64,000 nt of DNA from Acetobacter peroxydans (GTDB lineage Bacteria; Pseudomonadota; Alphaproteobacteria; Acetobacterales; Acetobacteraceae), in assembly GCF_006539345.1 (NCBI RefSeq), contig NZ_BJMV01000002.1:1-64000 (forward strand), given 5' to 3'. Below are positions 42,611-55,730 of the stretch, in pieces (position 1 is the stretch's first letter; the number at the start of each line of letters is the position of its first letter). The notes under the pieces were generated by a model. That model did no database searches and was not told the origin of the DNA. It was given only the letters and a program-made list of their open reading frames with translations. Position numbers and translations under genes: made by a program.

Positions 42611-43219
42611 TCAGGATAGTACGCCCTCTTCCACAATCTGCGCTTCGCTCTGGCCATTTGTCAGGTTCGTGATGCGTACGCAGATCTCTTCGCGGCTGGT
42701 AGCGGGGAGGGTAAGCAGAAAGCGCGCCCCGTCAGCGTCAAAGATCGGTGCTTCCATGCTCGCCCCCCATTCAGGCAGGCGGGCCTGCATCAACCCCACG
42801 AGTGAAAACGGGCAGTGGAATGTGAGCCGCACCCGTTCGATCAGTTCTTCCTTGGGGGCGGCCCGCAGGCATTCGGCGGCTGTGCCCGCATAGGCACGCA
42901 CAAGCCCACCAGCCCCCAGCTTGATACCGCCAAACCAGCGTGACACTACAATGGCCACGCGGTCTATCTTCTGTGCCACGGCAACCTGAAGGATGGGTTT
43001 GCCCGCCGTGCCCGAGGGTTCGCCTGCATCGTGGCAGCGGCAATGCGGCCCGATCTGCCAGGCCCAGCAATGATGGGTGGCGTCCGGCCCGGCGGCGGCA
43101 ATATCCGCTATGAAGGCTTCAGCCTGCGCTACACTGGCGACAGGCATCGCACTGGCGAGGAAACGGCTTTTTTTGATGTCCCGTTCCAGTGAAAAAAAGC
43201 CGGTCAGCATCTGTGTCAT
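42611..43219 (-). CDS. YigZ/IMPACT family protein
   Basis: Protein of 202 residues in the YigZ (UPF0029/IMPACT) family. The N-terminal domain has KKSRFLASAMPV, ATHHCWAWQIG, DAGEPSGTAGKPIL and VVSRWFGGIKLGAGGLVRAY, all diagnostic. The C-terminal part corresponds to the DUF1949 ferredoxin-like domain. Bacterial members bind RNA or ribosomes, but the exact role is unsettled. The start at MTQMLTG (43219) is chosen because the preceding 16 codons lack family resemblance. Confidence 0.88.
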   Translation of the reverse strand: MTQMLTGFFSLERDIKKSRFLASAMPVASVAQAEAFIADIAAAGPDATHHCWAWQIGPHCRCHDAGEPSGTAGKPILQVAVAQKIDRVAIVVSRWFGGIKLGAGGLVRAYAGTAAECLRAAPKEELIERVRLTFHCPFSLVGLMQARLPEWGASMEAPIFDADGARFLLTLPATSREEICVRITNLTNGQSEAQIVEEGVLS

Positions 43220-43536
43220 GCGTGCAGGATATAGGTGGATGGAGGCTTCCCGCAAGCTGTCCCCCACTTTTGGAGAGCAAGGGCCTCTCCCGCAGGTTCA
43301 TTTATGATGGCCTGCGTATGGGCTCCATGCGCAGTTTGTCCAGCTCAGGAAAAGCCGAATGTATGAGACTGGGTTGTGTTGCTTTGTGCCTGTCCGTGTG
43401 GCGTGGACGTGCTAAAAAGAAAAAGCAGACAGTGCAAAGTGCGAATGGGCGCTTATCCGTTATTGAGGAATGGAACTGGGCCGCTGCGAGACTGGTAAAC
43501 GGTACGCTGCGGAAAAACAGGGGAGGGCGGGCGAAT

Positions 43537-43914
43537 ATGCTGCCGTTATTTCGTGGAAAATGGTCGGTGCTGGCTGGGTTTGGCGTTCTGGCGCTGTGTC
43601 TGGCGGGTACTCCAGCCCACGCGGAAGAAGATCCGGGCGATGACATTGACGGGCATAGCCGTCCGGACATGCACAGGCTGGCGGGCAAGCCGCCCCTCCC
43701 GCGTGCACATAAGGACTTCAGCAAATACAAGTTTACTCCGCCGGGCGATAAGGTGGTGGAGCAGGCGGACGCCAACCGTTTGTTGTTCTGGACGCCGGAT
43801 GGTCGGCCGGACGGGTACGCCCAGCGCCGTGGTAACAGCGTTATCTATTACAACGCACAGGGTGCCGCCATTCGCGTGCAGCGCCTGAGCGCGGAAGAAA
43901 TGCAGGACCAGTAA
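43537..43914 (+). CDS. Small secreted protein, uncharacterised
   Basis: Protein of 125 residues with a signal peptide (LFRGKWSVLAGFGVLALCLA, cleavage near AHA-EE). The mature part begins acidic (EEDPGDDIDGHS) and then has a basic, proline-containing stretch with KFTPPGDKVVEQAD. It ends with NRLLFWTPDGRP, GNSVIYYNAQGAAIRVQR, which suggests a small beta-sheet domain. No family recognised. GGAGGG nine bases before the ATG supports this start although the frame is open to 43189. It is probably periplasmic. Confidence 0.65.
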   Translation: MLPLFRGKWSVLAGFGVLALCLAGTPAHAEEDPGDDIDGHSRPDMHRLAGKPPLPRAHKDFSKYKFTPPGDKVVEQADANRLLFWTPDGRPDGYAQRRGNSVIYYNAQGAAIRVQRLSAEEMQDQ

Positions 43915-43919
43915 AGCAG

Positions 43920-43955
43920 AACGCCCATACCGTCTGAATGGCGATTATGGGCGTT
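43920..43955. terminator. Hairpin between convergent genes (before the PPDK regulator gene end)
   Basis: AACGCCCATA (43920-43929) and TATGGGCGTT (43946-43955) form a perfect 10-pair stem with a 16-base loop. It lies between the secreted protein gene and the convergent ppdK regulator gene. T runs are absent, so efficiency is uncertain. Confidence 0.55.
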
Positions 43956-44002
43956 GCATTGTGGTGCCGGACGGAGTGTGACCTGAACTGGCAAGCGCCG
44001 TT

Positions 44003-44827
44003 TTAGCGGCTTTCCATCAGTTCCAGGATGGCGGCTGATGACTCTTCAATGGAGCGGTGGGTTACATCGATCACCGGCCAGTTATGACGGCGGCATAGCC
44101 TGCGCGCCCAGTGCAGTTCTTCCTGCACTTTTTCCAGATCGATATAGGCATAATCCGCAGCGTTTTCCATGGGCCGGCGGTCCGGCATCATCTGTGTCAG
44201 ACGGTTACGCCGAATTTCGATCAGCCGTTCGGGGTCGAGCGTCAGGCCGATAACCGGCTTTGTCGTTTCAAAAAGCGTTGCTGGCGGCTCTATGCCCATG
44301 ACGAGAGGCACATTCGCGGCTTTTATGCCCCTGTTAGCCAGATAGAAGCATGTGGGTGTTTTGGAAACGCGCGAAACCCCTACAAGAATGACATCGGCTT
44401 CATTCAGCCCGCCTGTTTCCTGTCCATCGTCATGAGACAGCACATAGTGCATCGCCTCAATGCGTTGGTAGTAGCTGTCGTCCATGATGTACTGACCGCC
44501 GGGATGGCCGGTGGCTTTTTGTCCGGTTTCGTCGGCCAGAAAGTGCAGGGCGCTGTCCAGCACATCCAGCAGGCGAACCTGCAGGCTGATACAGCCCGCT
44601 TCCATGTCAGCCTGGAGCGCGGGGTCTGTCAGAGAAGACATGACCGGCCCCCGATCCGCAGCAATATTACGCAGCACGCGCCTGAGCTGGATCTGGGTAC
44701 GGATCATGTTCCAGTGACGGAGCTTGACCTCCGTATTGGGAAACTGGGCAATACAGGCGCGTGCGACTGAATCCAGCGTCTGGCCCGTTGCCTCGGAGAC
44801 AAGATGCAGGGTGAGTGTGTGTTGCAT
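44003..44827 (-). CDS. Pyruvate, phosphate dikinase regulatory protein (bifunctional kinase/phosphotransferase, DUF299)
   Basis: Regulator of 274 residues of the PDRP/PpsR family. The P-loop-like motif GVSRVSKTPTCFYLANRG lies near residue 150. Other conserved parts are LHLVSEATGQTLDSVARACI, YAYIDLEKVQEEL and WPVIDVTHRSIEESSAAIL. Such proteins inactivate pyruvate phosphate dikinase by ADP-dependent phosphorylation of a threonine beside the catalytic histidine, and reactivate it by phosphorolysis. The target enzyme is encoded immediately upstream (44877-47552). A stem-loop resembling a terminator separates the two genes, so expression probably depends on read-through. Family and partner are certain from context. 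Confidence 0.93.
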   Translation of the reverse strand: MQHTLTLHLVSEATGQTLDSVARACIAQFPNTEVKLRHWNMIRTQIQLRRVLRNIAADRGPVMSSLTDPALQADMEAGCISLQVRLLDVLDSALHFLADETGQKATGHPGGQYIMDDSYYQRIEAMHYVLSHDDGQETGGLNEADVILVGVSRVSKTPTCFYLANRGIKAANVPLVMGIEPPATLFETTKPVIGLTLDPERLIEIRRNRLTQMMPDRRPMENAADYAYIDLEKVQEELHWARRLCRRHNWPVIDVTHRSIEESSAAILELMESR

Positions 44828-44838
44828 GGCGTCTCATT

Positions 44839-44873
44839 AAAAATGGCCGCACCCGAGGGATGCGGCCATTTTT
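44839..44873 (-). terminator. Intrinsic-terminator-like hairpin between ppdK and its regulator gene
   Basis: AAAAATGGCCGCA (44839-44851) and TGCGGCCATTTTT (44861-44873) form a perfect 13-pair stem with a 9-base loop. It begins three bases after the ppdK stop and, read on the minus strand, ends in TTTTT eleven bases before the regulator ATG. It probably lowers transcription of the regulator relative to ppdK. Confidence 0.8.
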
Positions 44874-44876
44874 TCT

Positions 44877-47552
44877 TCAGGCCTTGACGGCCTTGTTGTT
44901 TTGTTTGGCAAGCGCGGCCTGAGCCGCTGCAAGCCGGGCGACAGGCACACGGAACGGGGAGCAGGAAACGTAATCCAGCCCGACTTCCTCAAAGAAGGAA
45001 ATCGACAGCGGGTCGCCGCCGTGTTCACCGCAGATGCCCAGCTTCAGGTCAGGCTTTGCGGCCCGGCCCTTTTCCACGCCCATACGTACCAGGGCGCCAA
45101 CGCCTTCACGGTCGATGGAAACGAAGGGATCCTGCGGCAGCAGGCCCTTTTCCACGTATTCCGGCAGGAAGGAGCCAGCATCATCACGCGACAGGCCCAG
45201 AGTGGTCTGGGTCAGGTCGTTGGTGCCGAAGGAGAAGAAGTCGGCGCTCTGCGCGATCTGGTCGGCCGTGATGGCAGCGCGCGGCAGTTCGATCATCGTG
45301 CCAATCTTGTAGGTGAGCGTGGCCTTGCGTTCGGACAGAACGTCGGCGATCACGCTTTCACAGGCCTTGCGCACCAGGTCCAACTCAGCCTTTGTGCCAA
45401 CCAGCGGGATCATGATTTCCGGGATCACGGCCTTGCCCGCCGAAGCGGAGATATCAAGTGCGGCTTCCGTAATGGCGCGCACCTGCATGGCGTAGATTTC
45501 CGGGTAGCTGATGCCCAGACGGCACCCGCGATGACCCAGCATGGGGTTGGCTTCCGACAGGGCGGAACGACGGGCACGCAGGCTTTCAACATCCTGACCG
45601 AGAGCCTTGGCCACGTCCTGCAACTCGGCTTCGCCATGCGGCAGGAACTCGTGCAGCGGCGGATCGAGCAGACGGATAGTGACCGGCAGCCCCGCCATGA
45701 TGCGGAACAGTTCGCTGAAATCTCCGCGCTGGAACGGCAGCAGCGCGTCAATCGCCTTGGCGCGGGCCGCTTCGTTGTCAGCCATGATCATCTGGCGGAC
45801 ATGACCGATGCGGTCAGGGCCAAAGAACATGTGCTCGGTACGGCACAGGCCGATGCCTTCTGCACCGAAGCGGCGGGCGGTTTCGGCATCCTCGGGGGTT
45901 TCGGCGTTGGCGCGCACACCAAGGCGGCGCACGCCATCGGCCCAGCCCATCAGCGTTGCGAAGTCACCCGACAGGGTCGGCGGAATGGTGGGGACACGGC
46001 CTTTGTACACTGCGCCCGAACCGCCATCCAGCGTAAGCCAGTCACCGGCCTTGAGGGTATGGCCGTCGATCGTCATGGTCTGGGCTTCGTAGTTCACGGC
46101 AATGCTGCCAGCGCCCGCCACGCACACGCGGCCCATGCCACGGGCCACAACGGCGGCGTGGGAGGTCATGCCACCACGGGTGGTCAGCACGCCGCGGGCG
46201 GCGTGCATACCGTGCACGTCCTCGGGGGAGGTTTCGATGCGAACCAGAATGACATCTTCGCCCTTGGCAGCGCGGTCTTCCACGTCTTCGGCGGAGAAAG
46301 CGATAACGCCGGTCGCGGCGCCGGGGCTGGCGGGCAGGCCACGGGTCAGCAGCACGCGTTCGGCCTTGGGGTCAAGAACCGGGTGCAGAAGCTGGTCGAG
46401 AGAAGCCGGCGGCACGCGGGTAATGGCTTCTTCCTGCGTGATCAGGCCTTCCTTGGCCATGTCAATCGCCACGCGCAGGGCGGCGGCGGCGGTGCGCTTG
46501 CCCGAGCGGGTCTGGAGCAGGTACAGCTTGTTGGCCTGCACCGTAAACTCAATGTCCTGCATGTCGCGGTAGTGGCGCTCAAGCAGGTCACGAACTTTCA
46601 GCAGTTCCTGGTAGGCGGCGGGCAGGGCCTTTTCCATGGAAATCTGGCCTTCGCCCGAACGACACTCGGCCATGGGCTGCGGCGTACGGATACCGGCCAC
46701 CACGTCTTCGCCCTGAGCGTTGATCAGGTATTCGCCGTAGAAAATATTTTCGCCGGTGGAAGGGTCACGGGTAAAGCACACGCCGGTGGCGCAGTCATTG
46801 CCCATGTTGCCGAACACCATGGACTGGACGTTGACAGCCGTGCCCCAGCTTGCCGGAATGTCGTGCAGCTTGCGGTAGGTGTTGGCGCGCGGGTTCATCC
46901 AGGAACCGAACACCGCGCCAATGGCACCCCAGAGCTGATCCTTCGGATTTTCCGGGAACGCGGAGCCCGTTTCCTTCTCCACGATCTGCTTGTAGCCCTT
47001 GACGACTTCCTTCCACTCATCGGCGGTCAGGTCAGTGTCGTCTTCCTTGCTGACAGCGCGCTTGGTCTGTTCCAGCAGGTCTTCAAAGCGGTGGTGGGAA
47101 ACGCCCAGAACCACGGAGCCGTACATCTGGATGAAGCGGCGGTAGCTGTCCCATGCGAAGCGGGCATCGCCGGAGGAGCGGACAAGGCCTTCAACCGTGG
47201 TGTCGTTCAGACCCAGGTTCAGAACAGTGTCCATCATGCCCGGCATGGAAACACGGGCGCCCGAGCGAACCGAGACCAGCAGCGGGGCTTCGGCGTCGCC
47301 AAAGCGCAGGCCCATGGCGTTTTCGATCTGGGCCATGGCGGCTTCAAGCTGGGATTCCAGCTCGCCGGGGTATTTCCGTCCGTTCTCGTAAAAGGCGGTG
47401 CAGACCTCAGTGGTAATGGTGAACCCTGGAGGCACGGGGAGGCCAATATTGGCCATTTCCGCCAGGTTGGCGCCCTTGCCGCCGAGAAGATTGCGCATTC
47501 CGGCGTTGCCTTCGCTCTGGCCAGCGCCGAAACTGTAGATCCACTTGGTCAT
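44877..47552 (-). CDS. ppdK: Pyruvate, phosphate dikinase
   Basis: Enzyme of 891 residues that interconverts pyruvate + ATP + phosphate with phosphoenolpyruvate + AMP + pyrophosphate. In acetic acid bacteria it allows gluconeogenesis from lactate, ethanol or acetate. The N-terminal ATP-grasp domain starts LLGGKGANLAEMANIGLPVP and has FTRDPSTGENIFYGE. The phosphohistidine domain carries the catalytic His in RGGMTSHAAVVARGMGRVC; the neighbouring Thr is the target of the regulatory protein. The C-terminal PEP-binding barrel has AEGIGLCRTEHMFF and the catalytic Cys in LGICGEHGGDP. Complete length. It is followed by its regulator gene. Confidence 0.96.
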   Translation of the reverse strand: MTKWIYSFGAGQSEGNAGMRNLLGGKGANLAEMANIGLPVPPGFTITTEVCTAFYENGRKYPGELESQLEAAMAQIENAMGLRFGDAEAPLLVSVRSGARVSMPGMMDTVLNLGLNDTTVEGLVRSSGDARFAWDSYRRFIQMYGSVVLGVSHHRFEDLLEQTKRAVSKEDDTDLTADEWKEVVKGYKQIVEKETGSAFPENPKDQLWGAIGAVFGSWMNPRANTYRKLHDIPASWGTAVNVQSMVFGNMGNDCATGVCFTRDPSTGENIFYGEYLINAQGEDVVAGIRTPQPMAECRSGEGQISMEKALPAAYQELLKVRDLLERHYRDMQDIEFTVQANKLYLLQTRSGKRTAAAALRVAIDMAKEGLITQEEAITRVPPASLDQLLHPVLDPKAERVLLTRGLPASPGAATGVIAFSAEDVEDRAAKGEDVILVRIETSPEDVHGMHAARGVLTTRGGMTSHAAVVARGMGRVCVAGAGSIAVNYEAQTMTIDGHTLKAGDWLTLDGGSGAVYKGRVPTIPPTLSGDFATLMGWADGVRRLGVRANAETPEDAETARRFGAEGIGLCRTEHMFFGPDRIGHVRQMIMADNEAARAKAIDALLPFQRGDFSELFRIMAGLPVTIRLLDPPLHEFLPHGEAELQDVAKALGQDVESLRARRSALSEANPMLGHRGCRLGISYPEIYAMQVRAITEAALDISASAGKAVIPEIMIPLVGTKAELDLVRKACESVIADVLSERKATLTYKIGTMIELPRAAITADQIAQSADFFSFGTNDLTQTTLGLSRDDAGSFLPEYVEKGLLPQDPFVSIDREGVGALVRMGVEKGRAAKPDLKLGICGEHGGDPLSISFFEEVGLDYVSCSPFRVPVARLAAAQAALAKQNNKAVKA

Positions 47553-47741
47553 TTTTGCCGTTCGCTTCGTTTATGGAGTGTCATTGGACCAGCCTGACGA
47601 CCAAAAAGCACACTAAGGAGAGACAGGACGACAGGTCAGCCGCGCACAGATTTTTTTTTTTGGTTCCCAACAGCGAAAAGTCACCCTTTCGCCTCGCCTT
47701 AGCATGGCGCACTTCCCGTTCTCGGGCAATCCCCGTTTTCC

Positions 47742-51616
<3,875 letters not shown>

Positions 51617-51772
51617 CACATCATCCGGCGTTGGGTATGCTTGTCTACTATGGCGACGCGCCAGAGCGGCGCTGGACATAGCCCCGCCACAGCCTGAAAA
51701 CCGTAGTGGTCAGGATTTTATGTTCTCTATGTGTTCTAGTTTCAAGAGAAAAAACAGAAAAGCCGGATTTTT

Positions 51773-51811
51773 TGTCGGTGCAGACCCGGTAAAAAACAGC
51801 GTGCACCGACA
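51773..51811. terminator. Hairpin after bamD
   Basis: TGTCGGTGCA (51773-51782) pairs perfectly with TGCACCGACA (51802-51811), 17 bases after the bamD stop on the minus strand. A-rich and T-rich runs flank it but no clean T run follows, so it may be a weak terminator or an mRNA-stabilising hairpin. Confidence 0.45.
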
Positions 51812-51827
51812 GAAAAGTTTTATTTCC

Positions 51828-52874
51828 TCAGGGACGCGCCTGTGCCCCGGATTTGCCCGTCTGGTTCGAGGTAGGCTGCCCCGTGACAGACTCTCTCTTG
51901 ACCGGTGCTACGGGAGCCGTACGGATGACCATGGGCTGCGCTGCCGCTTTCTGACCGCCAGACAGGGCTGGCGGGGGCGGTGCGCTGTTCTTGCCTACAC
52001 CGGTGCCCGGTTCGGGTTGGTTGAGCTTCAGGCTGGAGCCTGCCGCCTTGCCGGGCAGGGGAAGTTTGTCGTCAAGCAGCTTGTGGCGCTTCAGCTTATT
52101 GTAAGCGTAAGCGTACCATTCGCTACCGGGATAATTGTAACCGAGAACAACGGCGGACTTGCGGGCCTGTTCAACAAGGCCGAGATCAAGATAGACTTCC
52201 ACCATGCGCTCGAGAGCTTCGGCCACATGGTTGGTGGTCTGGAAGTCTTGTACAACGCGCTGGTAGCGGTTGATTGCGGCTTCGTAATTCTTCTCTGTCT
52301 GGTAGTAGCGACCCACCAGCATTTCCTTGCCTGCCAGATGGTCGCGGCACAGATCGATCTTGAGCTGGGCGTCCCGCGCGTATTTGGACTGAGGAAAACG
52401 GGTGACGACCTCTTCAAGCGCGTCCATGGATTCGACCGTGCCCTGCTGGTCGCGCTGTACATCAGCGATCTGTTCATAAAAGCATAGGGCGCGCAGGTAA
52501 TAAGCGTAGGCCGCATCTGTACTTGTGGGATGCAGGCTGATGAAGCGGTTTAGCTGCTGAACCGATTCAGGGTATTTGTTTTCCAGGTAATATGCGTAGC
52601 CCTGCATGAGCTGCGCGTTGGCGACATAGCCGGAATACGGGTAGTTCTGCTGCAGGGTTTCGAACTGACTGACCGCGACGGAAAAGCGGCGGGCCTGCAG
52701 GGCGTCTATCCCGTTATTGTAAAGCGTTTCGGGTGAGGAAACCTTCGGACTCGTCGGAGCGGCTTTCTGAGGATTGAGAAAACTACACCCGGCAAGCCCC
52801 CCCAGAAAGGCGGTTGCCAGCAGGCGCGGCAGGACATGACGGCTCGTGAACGATTTTACAAATGTGTCAGACAT
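51828..52874 (-). CDS. bamD: Outer-membrane assembly lipoprotein BamD
   Basis: Lipoprotein of 348 residues, an essential partner of BamA in inserting beta-barrel proteins. The signal has lipobox LAGC (Cys30). Tetratricopeptide repeats follow from LYNNGIDALQARRFSVAVSQF (about 50-275), with VANAQLMQGYAYYLENKYPE and AYAYYLRALCFYEQI as typical repeats. The C-terminal 75 residues are a low-complexity extension rich in Pro, Ala, Gln and Gly, longer than in E. coli. It lies downstream of lpxC and upstream of recN, the usual alphaproteobacterial order. Confidence 0.93.
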   Translation of the reverse strand: MSDTFVKSFTSRHVLPRLLATAFLGGLAGCSFLNPQKAAPTSPKVSSPETLYNNGIDALQARRFSVAVSQFETLQQNYPYSGYVANAQLMQGYAYYLENKYPESVQQLNRFISLHPTSTDAAYAYYLRALCFYEQIADVQRDQQGTVESMDALEEVVTRFPQSKYARDAQLKIDLCRDHLAGKEMLVGRYYQTEKNYEAAINRYQRVVQDFQTTNHVAEALERMVEVYLDLGLVEQARKSAVVLGYNYPGSEWYAYAYNKLKRHKLLDDKLPLPGKAAGSSLKLNQPEPGTGVGKNSAPPPPALSGGQKAAAQPMVIRTAPVAPVKRESVTGQPTSNQTGKSGAQARP

Positions 52875-52972
52875 ACCGGCTCTTCACCTCAGGACGACAC
52901 CTTATAGAGCATGTGTCCGGGTAAGCAAAGCGAGGATGGGCCTTTGTCTGGCCGCAACCACAAAATAACCGT

Positions 52973-53998
52973 TCAGGCCGCGACGACAGCGGGTTGTCGC
53001 TCGGCGGTATCCCGCCAGGCCTGTTGGTCGGCAAAGAGACGGCGCAGCAGCAGGTTGTTTAGCGCATGGCCGGGACGGTGTCCGCGCACACGGGCACGCA
53101 GTGCACCGTTGAACATCGCGAGATCGCCCACCGCGTCCATCATTTTGTGGCGGATAAATTCATCTGCGCTGCGCAGGCCCGCGGGGTTGAGAACGCTGCC
53201 GCCGTCCACCACAATAGCGTTGTCGAGAGAGCCACCCAGAGCCAGCCCCATCTGGTGCAGGGCATCAATCTCAGCCTTGAGGGTAAAGGTCCGGCTGCGG
53301 GAAAGCTCGTTGCGGAAGCTTGCAGGCGTCAGTTCGAGCGAGAGAGTCTGCTGTCCAATGGCCTGAGCGGGAAAGTCGATGCTAAGGGAAAGATCAAGCG
53401 CAGCGCCCAGCCCGGGAGCGGGGTTGGGTAGCAATTCCATGAAGGATTCGCCCTGTTCGACCCGGACGGGGCGGATAACCTCGACAATCCGTCGTGTGGC
53501 TGTCTGGGGTTGTTGCCCGGCGCAGTCAATCAGGAAAACAAAATCCTGAGCCGATCCGTCAAAAGCCGGAATTTCAGGGCCATCGACCAGAACAAGGGCA
53601 TTGTCGATATCGCAGCCGCGCAAGGCCGCCATAAGGTGCTCGACTGTCGCGATCCGATTATCCGGGTTTGCGGTTTCTCCCACGGTCGTGTTCAGCCTGG
53701 TATCTACCACGCAGTCATAACGTGCAGGAATGGGGGCGGCTTCAGGCAGGTCGGTGCGCTGGAAGGCGATGCCATGTCCGATCGGCGCAGGTAACAGGCT
53801 GATTCTGATCCTCTGGCCACTGTGCAGGCCGATTCCAACGGCGGAAATCGGCTGCCCGAGCGTGTGCTGGAAAGATCGCCCCGCTCCGCGTCCACCACCA
53901 TCATGACGGCGCGGCGCGGAGGAAGGTTTTTTTTCCGACAATTCGGAGTTCAGCTCAGCGTTCCTCAGCAGGGTGTCCATCGCTGCGGGCATCCTCAT
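52973..53998 (-). CDS. lpxC: UDP-3-O-acyl-N-acetylglucosamine deacetylase
   Basis: Zinc enzyme of 341 residues, the committed step of lipid A synthesis. Motifs are GIGLHSGQRIRISLLP, the zinc ligand His in TVEHLMAALRGCDIDNA, EIPAFDGSA, SRSRTFTLKAEI, and FIRHKMMDAVGDLAM with the second zinc His and Asp. GHRPGHALNN near the C-terminus contains the catalytic His. The N-terminal 45 residues are polar and not conserved, so the start may be internal (53992 or 53980 are alternatives). It follows ftsZ in transcription order, linking division with outer-membrane synthesis. Confidence 0.94.
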   Translation of the reverse strand: MRMPAAMDTLLRNAELNSELSEKKPSSAPRRHDGGGRGAGRSFQHTLGQPISAVGIGLHSGQRIRISLLPAPIGHGIAFQRTDLPEAAPIPARYDCVVDTRLNTTVGETANPDNRIATVEHLMAALRGCDIDNALVLVDGPEIPAFDGSAQDFVFLIDCAGQQPQTATRRIVEVIRPVRVEQGESFMELLPNPAPGLGAALDLSLSIDFPAQAIGQQTLSLELTPASFRNELSRSRTFTLKAEIDALHQMGLALGGSLDNAIVVDGGSVLNPAGLRSADEFIRHKMMDAVGDLAMFNGALRARVRGHRPGHALNNLLLRRLFADQQAWRDTAERQPAVVAA

Positions 53999-54080
53999 AG
54001 GTTCAGATGGCAGTTACGTCTATCATAACGCTTAAAGTCTGCCTGCGGCTGAGGCGAGTCACTGATTATTGCGTTGTGTT

Positions 54081-55628
54081 TCAAGCCTTTCGTGCCCGTT
54101 GCCCAGACACGAAAGGCGTGAGTGACTCGCGACGAAGGAAAGCGGGGATTTCCAGCCCGGTTTCGCCCTCGGCAGGGCGTGCACCGCTATTCTGATCGGC
54201 AGGGTTTACCGTCGGGTGGCTCTGCACCGCCGGTTCCTGTCGTTCATCATGGGCAGGGCTACGACGGAACGCTCCTGTCACACGACCGAACAGGCTACGT
54301 GCGTTAGGGTCATGCGCGGGCTGTTCGGCCGTACGTGGCGGTTCGGTAAACAGGTTGGCATGGCGCGATGCTGGAGGTGCTGCCTGAGGGTGGGGTGCAT
54401 TTGCATGCCCCGGCAGGCTATCGGCCGCAGGAGCGTTGACCTGACCGCCAGCCGGTGCCGCCTGAAATGCCTGCGGCGGCACAGTCTGTGCAGGAGCGGC
54501 GTAGGCGGCGGGCTGTGCGGCCTGAGCCTGTAAGGAGGGGGCGGACGCCTGCGCAAAGGTCTGCGGCGTTTGCGTCACGACGGCAGGCCCAGTGCCGGTA
54601 GCCTGAACTTCAGGCGCGACTTCGTTATTGACTGCGACCAGATGCGGCCGCTCGGCAGTAGCGTCGATACCCGTCGCCACCACGGAAACGCGCACGCGCC
54701 CGTTCATTTTTTCATCAATGACTGTGCCGAAGATCATGTTCGCGTCTTCGGGGACTTCCTGACAAATTCGGTTGAATGCCTCTTCTGCTTCGAAGAAGGT
54801 CATGTCCTCGCCGCCGGTCACGTTCACCAGAAGGCCCTTGGCGCTGTCCATGCAGGTGTCTTCCAGCAGGGGGTTGGAAATCGCCTTTTCGGCGGCTTCC
54901 ACGGCGCGGTTTTCACCTTCGGCCTCGCCCGTACCCATCATGGCCTTGCCCATTTCGGCCATGACACTGCGGATATCCGCGAAATCCAGATTGACGTAGC
55001 CGCGCTCGACCATCAGATCGGTAACGCCGCGCACGCCCATGTTCAGCACCTCGTCCGCCAGCTTGTAGGCTTCACGCAGGGTGGTGCGTTCGTTGGCGAT
55101 ACGGAAAAGGTTCTGGTTGGGAATGACAATCAGCGTATCGACATACTGCTGAAGTTCCTTGATCCCTTCGTCAGCCACCCGCGCACGGCGCTTGCCTTCG
55201 TAGGAAAAAGGCTTGCTGACCACGCCAATGGTCAAAATGTTACGCTCGCGCGCCATGCGCGCAATGACCGGTGCCGCCCCCGTGCCTGTGCCGCCACCCA
55301 TGCCGGTGGTGATAAACACCATATGCGCACCGTCGAGATGGCGGGCGATTTCATCAGCAGCTTCTTCAGCCGCAGCGCGACCGACTTCGGGCTTCGCGCC
55401 TGCGCCAAGGCCGTGCGTCAGGTGCGGGCCAAGCTGGATGCGGTTTTCAGCAAGGCTGCGTGTCAGGCTTTGCGCATCGGTATTGGCGACAACAAATTCC
55501 ACTCCCTGCAGGCTGGATGCAATCATGTTGTCAACCGCGTTCGTCCCGCCGCCGCCAACACCGATAACCGTAATTTTCGGTGAGAAATCAGAATGTGTCT
55601 GGGGCGGGACAGTCAGGTTGAGTGTCAT
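54081..55628 (-). CDS. ftsZ: Cell division protein FtsZ
   Basis: Tubulin-like GTPase of 515 residues that forms the division ring. GTP-binding residues: [16 protein letters not shown] (near 22), the tubulin signature [15 protein letters not shown] (near 108) and the T7 loop MDSAKG/NLDFADI region. The globular domain ends near residue 320. A long linker rich in Ala, Gln and Pro (about 325-485) leads to the conserved C-terminal peptide [12 protein letters not shown], which binds FtsA and other partners, followed by a basic end. GGGAG six bases before the ATG at 55628 favours that start over the ATG two codons upstream. Follows ftsA by about 100 bases. Confidence 0.96.
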   Translation of the reverse strand: MTLNLTVPPQTHSDFSPKITVIGVGGGGTNAVDNMIASSLQGVEFVVANTDAQSLTRSLAENRIQLGPHLTHGLGAGAKPEVGRAAAEEAADEIARHLDGAHMVFITTGMGGGTGTGAAPVIARMARERNILTIGVVSKPFSYEGKRRARVADEGIKELQQYVDTLIVIPNQNLFRIANERTTLREAYKLADEVLNMGVRGVTDLMVERGYVNLDFADIRSVMAEMGKAMMGTGEAEGENRAVEAAEKAISNPLLEDTCMDSAKGLLVNVTGGEDMTFFEAEEAFNRICQEVPEDANMIFGTVIDEKMNGRVRVSVVATGIDATAERPHLVAVNNEVAPEVQATGTGPAVVTQTPQTFAQASAPSLQAQAAQPAAYAAPAQTVPPQAFQAAPAGGQVNAPAADSLPGHANAPHPQAAPPASRHANLFTEPPRTAEQPAHDPNARSLFGRVTGAFRRSPAHDERQEPAVQSHPTVNPADQNSGARPAEGETGLEIPAFLRRESLTPFVSGQRARKA

Positions 55629-55730
55629 GGGCATCTCCCGAAAGGCAACGGGTTGGTGGTTGTGGTCGGGCGGGTCTGAAAGAACCGAAAGAAAAGTTTT
55701 CGTGACTCTATCAGCCTTTGCGCTACCAGA

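Noticed and set aside
44901-47597. An 898-codon open frame antisense to ppdK
   Set aside because: No recognisable domains, unnatural composition, and it lies exactly opposite a complete, highly conserved enzyme gene; it is a by-product of GC-rich codon use.
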